The position numbers and the translations under genes were made by a program. Below, piece by piece: positions 34,220-39,358 of a stretch of DNA of 39,358 nucleotides (position 1 is its first letter; each line of letters opens with the position of its first letter). The notes under the pieces were generated by a model that was not told the DNA's origin, made no database searches, and was given only the letters and a program-made list of their open reading frames with translations. Origin of the DNA: Clostridia bacterium (GTDB taxonomy: Bacteria; Bacillota; Clostridia; TANB77; CAG-465); the NCBI GenBank assembly GCA_017536445.1, contig JAFXHJ010000009.1, positions 1-39,358 on the forward strand, given 5' to 3'.

Positions 34220-34810
34220 TCACTTCCTTAAATACTTCTCTATTTTGTGAAGCGCGAGTTTTGAATTTCCTCCCATGATATATCCCATTTTTTCAAGCTC
34301 TAAAAGCTCGTCATATGTGAATGTCATGCACTCAACGAATTCATCTTTATCCAGATGTTGCTCATGTGTTTTTTTACATCCAAGAGCAAGATAAATTACG
34401 TTTAGAGCAGCGCTGCAACCTTCATCTTGATAGAAAGAGTCAAGTTCAATAAGTTCAGAAACTTCCAAACCAGATTCTTCTTCAAGCTCACGTATTGCAG
34501 CATCTTTAGGATCTTCTCCCTCCTCGACATACCCTGCAGGGAATCCTACACCTACCGTAAGCTTTGTGAAAACTCTTGGTTCGATAGATGTAAGGATTTC
34601 ATCCCCGCATACAGGTACTACGATTACCGCACTTCCTGCTTTTCCGTTCTTAAGGATTTCTTCGCGACGAACTGTCATGCCACCGCTTAAGATATATTCC
34701 TTAGGAACACTTGTGATAAATTTCTTACCACTGCCTTCTACCTCTCTTATTTCTTTTACACTAAACTTTCTTACGATTTTGTTTAATGCATCTAACTTTT
34801 CTTGTCTCAT
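34220..34810 (-). CDS. Nudix hydrolase, ADP-ribose pyrophosphatase type
   Basis: The 196-residue product carries an intact Nudix box (93-115): G-x5-E-x7-REL-EE-ESGL. ADP-ribose pyrophosphatases split ADP-ribose, a product of NAD cleavage, to AMP and ribose phosphate. Its position between pncB and nadE, and the preceding 'PRVFTKLTVGVGFPAGYVEEGE', support that substrate, but others in the family use different nucleotide sugars. GGAGAG lies before the ATG. Confidence 0.85.
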   Translation of the reverse strand: MRQEKLDALNKIVRKFSVKEIREVEGSGKKFITSVPKEYILSGGMTVRREEILKNGKAGSAVIVVPVCGDEILTSIEPRVFTKLTVGVGFPAGYVEEGEDPKDAAIRELEEESGLEVSELIELDSFYQDEGCSAALNVIYLALGCKKTHEQHLDKDEFVECMTFTYDELLELEKMGYIMGGNSKLALHKIEKYLRK

Positions 34811-34831
34811 AATACTCTCCTTGGTGTAGAT

Positions 34832-36268
34832 TTAGAAGGTTTTCTTACCTCTTGCCTCGAAAATCATTTTCTTCTTAAGAGCAAGGAGTTCATCGCTCAG
34901 GTCAACATAGTAGCCATGAGGATTTGCAGCTCTCTTGATCTCAGGATAGATTTTCGCAAATTCTTGTTTGCAGTATTCCTTTCTTTCTCTTACACTAGGT
35001 ACATTATATACCAATTCGCCGTTTAAGAAAATAGGTACCTGCAATTCTTTTACAGTATAATTTTCAAGGTGGGTTGTTTTCCATTCCTCAGTAGGAGATA
35101 CAAGCGTGTATCCATCCGTAGGAATAATCTCATCTGCCAGTGCGATTACATCGCCCAACGCATATCCCGTAGCGTTATCGAAAAATCTGTAGACTTTCTT
35201 ATACGCAGGAGTAATTGTTTTGGCAGCATCTTCGCTGACCTTGATACGAGGAACCAAAGTTCCGTCTTTCTCGATTGCAACAAGCTTGTATACGCCGTTT
35301 ACTCTTTCCTTAGAAGCTGCGATATTGTCGCCGGCGCCGATGCTGTTGATGCATGCACCCTGGTCCAAAATAGACTTGATGGTGTTTTCGTTAAGGCCGT
35401 TAGATAAGCAAATGCCAGTATCCGTGAAGCCTTCGCTATCCAGCATCGCTCTTGCTTTCTTAGAAAGATATGCAAGGTCGCCGCTGTCGATTCTGATGCC
35501 CTTGAACTTATATCCGTTCGGTACAAGGTATTCCTTTGCAACTCTGATTGCATTCGGAACGCCGCTACGAAGTGTATCGTAGGTATCTACAAGGAATACG
35601 CAGTTGTTAGGATTGCTCTTTGCATAATCAAGGAAAGCTTCATACTCAGAGTCTGCAGCAGATACAAGGCTGTGCGCCATTGTTCCCATAACAGGGATAT
35701 CGTTTTCTTTTGCAGACTGAGTGTTACTTGTTCCTGCGCAGCCGCCGACAAATGCATACTTACTTGCTTCGATTGCAGAATCATCGCCTCTTGCTCTTCT
35801 TGCGCCAAATTCCATAACAGGAATGTCGCCTGCAGCATGAGTAATTCTCTTGGCAGCCGTTGCAACAAGGGTGCCGTGGTTGAAACTTGTAAGCAAAGAT
35901 GTTTCGATAAGCTGAGCTTCGATGATGTTTGCTACAACCGTAACAACCGGTTCGTTCGGGAATACGGGTGTGCCTTCAGGAATTGCGTAAATGTCGCCGG
36001 TGAACTTCAGATTCTTAAGGTAATCAAGGAACTCTTCCGAGAAGCTTCCTACTTCACGAAGATACGCGATGTCATCTTCAGAAATCTTGAAGTTCTTGAT
36101 ATACTCGACGATGTTGTCAAGGCCTTCAGCTATTGCGTAGCCCCCGCCGAATGGATTGGTTCTGAAGAAAAGATCAAAGCAAGCTTTGCGGTCTTTCTCG
36201 CCGTTATCGAAATAGGTTTTTGCCATCGTGAATTCGTAGTAATCGATCATCATAGTTTTGTTTTTCAT
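34832..36268 (-). CDS. pncB: Nicotinate phosphoribosyltransferase
   Basis: The 478-residue product joins nicotinate and PRPP (ATP-stimulated) to give nicotinate mononucleotide. It starts with the substrate-binding 'MIDYYEFTMAKTYFDNGEKDR', then 'FFRTNPFGGGYAIAEGL', 'EFGARRARGDDSAIEASKYAFVGGCAGTSN' and 'GIRIDSGDLAYLSKKAR', all typical of NAPRTase. AGGAGG precedes the ATG and it follows pncA by 13 nt. Codon third positions are much richer in G/C than in nadD or leuS, which suggests acquisition from another lineage. Confidence 0.96.
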   Translation of the reverse strand: MKNKTMMIDYYEFTMAKTYFDNGEKDRKACFDLFFRTNPFGGGYAIAEGLDNIVEYIKNFKISEDDIAYLREVGSFSEEFLDYLKNLKFTGDIYAIPEGTPVFPNEPVVTVVANIIEAQLIETSLLTSFNHGTLVATAAKRITHAAGDIPVMEFGARRARGDDSAIEASKYAFVGGCAGTSNTQSAKENDIPVMGTMAHSLVSAADSEYEAFLDYAKSNPNNCVFLVDTYDTLRSGVPNAIRVAKEYLVPNGYKFKGIRIDSGDLAYLSKKARAMLDSEGFTDTGICLSNGLNENTIKSILDQGACINSIGAGDNIAASKERVNGVYKLVAIEKDGTLVPRIKVSEDAAKTITPAYKKVYRFFDNATGYALGDVIALADEIIPTDGYTLVSPTEEWKTTHLENYTVKELQVPIFLNGELVYNVPSVRERKEYCKQEFAKIYPEIKRAANPHGYYVDLSDELLALKKKMIFEARGKKTF

Positions 36269-36281
36269 AGTAGTATCCTCC

Positions 36282-36863
36282 TTAATATCTTTCTACAATA
36301 TTGATTCCGGTTTGCTTCATGAATTTGAATGCCATTTCGTTGTATTCATCCTTCGGATGATACGGTGCGTCATAGGTTTCAACTGCGTTTACAGGTACTG
36401 TAATCTTTACCAGTCTATCTCCTTCGTCAAAATAATTTGCAAGCGGGATAGCAAGGTTTTGTACACAGATATCTGTGCAGCAGCCGATAATGACAACTTC
36501 TTCAAGGTCTGTCATCTGATTTATGATATCCATAAATCCAGGTGCAAACATTGCGCTGGTAGAGTTCTTTTTGATAACAATGACTTTATCCTCATACTTC
36601 TTAAGAGCATCCACCATTTCTGCTTCGTCTGTGCCTTCTACACAGTGTACGGGGAATTTGAAAAACTCGTTGCAGTTTTCCTTGTGGCAGTCGGTGATGT
36701 ATACCACCTGATAACCTTTTTCAAGGAATTCTTTTACAAGCCTTTCGCATTCAGGAGTGATATGGTCGATTTTAGGATCAGCCATATTTCCTTTCTTTAC
36801 GAAACCGTTTACCATGTCTACGACAATGAGTAGTTTCTTCGCCTTCAAGTTGATGATTTTCAT
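36282..36863 (-). CDS. pncA: Nicotinamidase (isochorismatase-like cysteine hydrolase)
   Basis: The 193-residue product deamidates nicotinamide to nicotinate. It has the isochorismatase-fold residues expected of PncA: Asp16 (LLIVVDMVNGF), Lys98 or 99 (VIKKNSTSAMF) and the nucleophile Cys133 in GCCTDICV; metal ligands may include Asp58 and His60 (TDCHKE). The position directly before pncB makes nicotinamide the likely substrate. It is the first gene of the operon, with AAGGAG 8 nt upstream and a leader of about 125 nt. Confidence 0.92.
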   Translation of the reverse strand: MKIINLKAKKLLIVVDMVNGFVKKGNMADPKIDHITPECERLVKEFLEKGYQVVYITDCHKENCNEFFKFPVHCVEGTDEAEMVDALKKYEDKVIVIKKNSTSAMFAPGFMDIINQMTDLEEVVIIGCCTDICVQNLAIPLANYFDEGDRLVKITVPVNAVETYDAPYHPKDEYNEMAFKFMKQTGINIVERY

Positions 36864-36932
36864 AACAATTCTCCTTTATATATTATTTATTTTATTCTTT
36901 TTAACATTTCGTTAATAACATAGGACGTAAAA

Positions 36933-36972
36933 ATAATTGCTTCCCAATTATGTGCTTTTATTGAAAAGCAAT
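36933..36972 (-). promoter_or_regulatory. pncA leader with alternative RNA folds / possible NrtR operator
   Basis: Hairpin A pairs TGCTTTT (36964-36970 read on minus) with AAAAGCA around CAAT. Hairpin B pairs ATAATTG with CAATTAT (36933-36951) around 5 nt and is followed by TTTTT. An alternative 10-bp helix pairs ATTGCTTTTC (36963-36972) with GGGAAGCAAT (36936-36945), excluding both. As DNA, B is a 19-bp dyad that could be the NrtR operator. Confidence 0.5.
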
Positions 36973-36994
36973 CTTAATCTAATCTGATATTAAC

Positions 36995-37023
36995 ATTATA
37001 TTAAAAAGATAATTGTTTGTCAA
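36995..37023 (-). promoter_or_regulatory. Promoter of the pncA operon
   Basis: Minus strand perfect TTGACA (37018-37023), 17-nt spacer, perfect TATAAT (36995-37000), about 130 nt before pncA. Confidence 0.9.
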
Positions 37024-37085
37024 GTGTTTTTAACAAAAAATTAAAAAGATTTTCAATTTTCTTTAGCATAATGTCTTAAAAGCTT

Positions 37086-37115
37086 AAAACTGTGCGGTTT
37101 TCACCACACAGTTTT
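37086..37115 (-). terminator. Terminator of dinD
   Basis: A stem of AAAACTGTG and CACAGTTTT, continued by GG/CC after one mismatch, starts about 20 nt after the dinD stop. On the minus strand the T-tract is the end of the stem (TTTT). Confidence 0.78.
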
Positions 37116-37133
37116 ATATCTATTATTTATAAA

Positions 37134-37967
37134 TTATTGGTTTGTTAAAGTCTTTTTATTTTCATTTTCTAATTCTTTTAAGCTCTTCTTTGGTGTTGGA
37201 AGTTCCTCTGGCATAGGTCCTCCATTCTTTTCTATTACCTCACGTATATTCTTTCCAACAATATAATGAGTATCATTTGCTACATCTTCCGTTTGTACAT
37301 TATCTCTTTTTAATTTAAGCTCAGTTTGAGATATTCTAAATGGATTTGCTATTAGTTCATCACTTCCCATATTGTCCAATATATCTTCCCTATATCTTAA
37401 ACCCTTTCTTTTAGCTATGTCATCTGCAGTTTCACCGTTATATAACCCTTTATATCCAGCATTATGGAATTTAGCAAAATTCTTAACTCCCGCTTTCTTA
37501 GCAGTTTGATTAAGTGAATAATTACCCTTTCTAGTTAAATCTCTTTGGTAAAATCTCTTTTCATCTTCTGTAAGTAAGCTATATTCTTTTTCGCTTAATT
37601 CTTGTTTTCTAGTTTGAACCGCAAAATATGTTTGTGCTAATGCTATTACTTCTTTTCTAGGATCTCCATTTTGTGCTATTAAGTAACAAGCATAACGTGT
37701 TAGTTTATAGTCTGCTAATATTTGCTTTCTGCCATTAGCTCCAACGAACACTTTGCCAACGTTGGCAAAGTGTTCTAAACCATTGAAACCACTAAGTTTA
37801 CATGCACTAACAGCCCTTTCAATAGTATCATTAAACCTTCTCCATTGGGAATATTCCATAGCCTTTTGTAGTTCCCTGGCTAACCAATATTCATTTCCAT
37901 ATTCATCTACATGCTTTATACTTTCAAATATACTTTATCCAATTTTCTCTATTTCATTTTCACTCAT
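37134..37967 (-). pseudogene. dinD: DNA-damage-inducible protein D (DinD) with an in-frame stop at codon 11
   Basis: Across its length the product matches DinD: 'MEYSQWRRFNDTIERA', 'LTRYACYLIAQNGDPRKEVIALAQTYFAVQTRKQEL', 'GYKGLYNGETADDIAKRKGL', 'NMGSDELIANPFRISQTELKLKRD' and 'PEELPTPKKSLKELE'. DinD inhibits RecA activity in E. coli. The expected start is the ATG at 37967, with GGAG 8 nt upstream, giving MSENEIEKIG, then TAA (37935-37937), then SIFESIKHVDEYGNEYWLAR in the same frame up to the usual body. The only later ATG (37859) would lose about 36 residues of the conserved N-terminus. Without readthrough the gene is probably broken; a single base change would repair it. No LexA box was found. 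Confidence 0.82.
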
Positions 37968-38092
37968 TTGTTTTTTCTCCTCATATATCTACTTTTATTC
38001 TTTATTTATATCTATATATTTTTATATAATCCCCCAAAAAAACAATTTTACCTTTTTATCCTCACGCCTTTCTTTTTTCCCCCCATACAAAT

Positions 38093-38121
38093 ATTTTAAT
38101 TACCTGTTGTGTATATGTCAA
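38093..38121 (-). promoter_or_regulatory. Promoter of dinD
   Basis: Minus strand TTGACA (38116-38121), 17-nt spacer, TAAAAT (38093-38098). The leader of about 120 nt contains two G-tracts (about 38035 and 38080). The rest of 37968-38208 shows no gene. Confidence 0.75.
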
Positions 38122-38201
38122 CGATTTGAGTGTTAATATTCCCACTTTTCATCGACAAAATCCGACACAACAAAAGCATCGTTTTATGCATATATAAGCA
38201 T

Positions 38202-38245
38202 AAAAAAGTAGAAGTAATAATGTTTATTTAACATTATTACTTCTA
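38202..38245 (-). terminator. Terminator after prepilin gene 3
   Basis: A perfect 16-bp stem (TAGAAGTAATAATGTT and its complement, 38209-38224 and 38230-38245) with 5-nt loop, followed on the minus strand by CTTTTTTATGC. A second smaller inverted repeat (TTTTATGC with GCATAAAA, 38182-38205) overlaps the T-tract. Confidence 0.83.
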
Positions 38246-38291
38246 TTCTTAATTTAAATATTTTATGTATTCTATATAGCTTGTGAAATTC

Positions 38292-38330
38292 GTGCGCTTA
38301 CGCAGGTGGATTCTCCCACCACTTGCGCAC
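38292..38330 (-). repeat. GC-rich nested inverted repeat after prepilin gene 3
   Basis: GTGCGC (38292-38297) with GCGCAC (38325-38330) encloses GGTGG (38305-38309) with CCACC (38316-38320). CGCA (38301-38304) can instead pair with TGCG (38324-38327). It starts 19 nt after the gene's stop codon, has no T-tract and is GC-rich against AT-rich surroundings. Function unknown. Confidence 0.65.
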
Positions 38331-38348
38331 TTTAATTTTGTACCTTCG

Positions 38349-39358
38349 TTATTTTGTTAAACTAAAATCGTAATCCCCTGTTCCCACTGTGGCAGGGATA
38401 CTAGATTTTAGACAAACTACGGGACGCACGCCGATAATAGAGTTGCAGGTGCTATCGCCCACAAGGTCATATCCCGCACTCATAACATCGTCATAGTGGT
38501 CATAAGACGGAGACGCCAACCAGTACCAGTAATCTGACGATACATATAATCCATCACCTGTTACTTCTACATATGCATCGTTATTTATCCTGTATCCATA
38601 TGTGTCTGTTGTTAGTGCCATTGTTGGCGTATAGCCTTTTGCATTCCATCCTGCTGCTAATAACTCTAATGTTGGTCCTCCTATTGCTCCTACTACATTT
38701 GTTCCATATGTTGTTATATTTGCAAAATTTGCATAATCTTTTATTAATTGCGCTACTGCTTGGCAGTTATACATTGTGAAATTATTTCCAGCTGTTTCAT
38801 CTGTAAATGTATCTACCAATGTACATTTATTTGCTGTTCCTACTCTAAACTTTTCATATAGTGCTAGCTCGTTTGATGTTAAGCTTGCCACCGTTGTTCC
38901 TTTATCTAATGAAACTTTTTCAACACGACTTTCAGATATTAAATATACATAGTCGTTATTATGATAATATATTTGCCAATCATCATATGTAGTTCCATTT
39001 ACTGTTACAGTATAGTCTACTCTATCTCCATAATTATCTGCTGTTATTAATGAGCCTAGTCCAGTTCCTGATTGTGTGTTGCCTCCACCACCATTATTTT
39101 TATTTTCTACTGTAACTCCTGTATCTGTTATTGTTATATCCCATTTGTCTGTTGTTACTCCTTGTTTTCCTAATTCTTCTGTTACTTTATCTATTAGGTC
39201 TTGTCCTCTTAGCTTGTCCATATAGGCATCTGCCCACACCAATGCAGCTAAGTCTTGCACTTGTGATTCATTTGTTAAATCTACTGCTTCATTTGCTCTG
39301 TTTATTACACCAGTATTATTTAGTGTTATTACTACGCTTGCTGCTAAGATTATCATTA
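38349..39358 (-). CDS. Prepilin-like surface protein 3 (partial, N-terminus cut by window end)
   Basis: The visible 335 residues begin inside the hydrophobic prepilin helix ('MIILAASVVITLNNTG'); the leader lies beyond the window. The helix is followed by 'VINRANEAVDLTNESQVQDLAALVWADAYMDKLRG', as in prepilins 1 and 2, then a Gly/Asn-rich linker (NNGGGGNTQSG), and a beta-rich region ending 'DYWYWLASPSYDHYDD...GVRPVVCLKSS'. The WLAS...RPVVC ending is the same lectin-like module. About the last 200 nt are richer in G/C than the first part, so the gene may be mosaic. It sits about 30 kb from the tandem pair. Confidence 0.85.
   Translation of the reverse strand, partial: MIILAASVVITLNNTGVINRANEAVDLTNESQVQDLAALVWADAYMDKLRGQDLIDKVTEELGKQGVTTDKWDITITDTGVTVENKNNGGGGNTQSGTGLGSLITADNYGDRVDYTVTVNGTTYDDWQIYYHNNDYVYLISESRVEKVSLDKGTTVASLTSNELALYEKFRVGTANKCTLVDTFTDETAGNNFTMYNCQAVAQLIKDYANFANITTYGTNVVGAIGGPTLELLAAGWNAKGYTPTMALTTDTYGYRINNDAYVEVTGDGLYVSSDYWYWLASPSYDHYDDVMSAGYDLVGDSTCNSIIGVRPVVCLKSSIPATVGTGDYDFSLTK

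Noticed and set aside
35069-36833. Several Cys/Phe-rich plus-strand frames opposite pncB and pncA
   Set aside because: They are shadows of the minus-strand genes, lack ribosome binding sites and have no domain pattern.
31704-37023. Defence island around the NAD genes and dinD
   Set aside because: NAD salvage and DinD could serve anti-phage roles, but there is no nuclease, TIR, SIR2, toxin or phage gene nearby; ordinary metabolism explains the cluster.
37968-38208. LexA/SOS box before dinD
   Set aside because: I looked for GAAC-N4-GTTC-type sites in the leader and promoter and found none; only a sigma-A promoter and two G-tracts.

Overview
The window is strongly AT-rich bacterial chromosome of Firmicutes (Clostridia) type. 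The evidence is a four-subunit pyruvate:ferredoxin oxidoreductase (anaerobic metabolism), AddB-type recombination, ScpB, a ClpE-type Clp ATPase, an L10 leader RNA, GGAGG ribosome binding sites throughout, and sigma-A promoters that are nearly all TTGACA-17-TATAAT. Prepilins of the 'GISLIVLVITIIV' type suggest an uncultured gut-type Clostridia, but the species cannot be named from the sequence. No rRNA, CRISPR array, transposase, integrase or reverse transcriptase is visible.

Layout. 1-5.6 kb (minus strand): a lipid-kinase gene, leuS and a GGDEF/degenerate-EAL protein run toward two tRNA genes (Val, Asp), after a small orphan gene. 5.7-7.9 kb: two tandem prepilin-like genes, nearly identical at the N-terminus and divergent after it; the second has a C-terminal frameshift. 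7.9-16.9 kb (minus): scpB-addB, an acidic coiled-coil protein of unknown function, and dnaE, covering chromosome maintenance and replication/repair. 17.0-20.9 kb: an 88-aa orphan, clpE, a two-TM small membrane protein and a BofC-like protein. 21.0-26.4 kb: comEC (possibly leaderless) diverging from the porCDAB operon. 26.5-30.7 kb: a tandem AbrB-like protein, tex, and two paralogous two-TM membrane proteins. 30.8-31.9 kb: rplJL with its L10 leader and attenuator. 31.9-36.9 kb: pncA-pncB-nudix-nadE followed by nadD-nrtR, a complete nicotinamide-to-NAD salvage route with its likely regulator. 37.1-38.0 kb: dinD with an in-frame stop at codon 11. 38.3 kb to the end: a third prepilin-like gene cut by the window edge.

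How the parts relate. The salvage genes encode all four steps nicotinamide -> nicotinate -> NaMN -> NaAD -> NAD, plus an ADP-ribose pyrophosphatase-type Nudix enzyme and an NrtR-type sensor whose Nudix box is degenerate. The prepilin-like proteins share an N-terminal helix and a C-terminal lectin-like 'WIAS...RPVVC' module, so they look like surface or pilus-tip proteins; no pilus assembly genes are present. Several small orphan genes are single units with their own promoter and terminator placed between housekeeping genes. Three of them encode proteins with the same TM-ectodomain-TM topology and a related motif, which is the best candidate here for an undescribed family.

The most interesting regulatory structures are promoters built into perfect inverted repeats (7.9 kb and 19.8 kb), a tRNA promoter whose -35 box is the loop of the preceding gene's terminator, and a pncA leader that can fold in two mutually exclusive ways.
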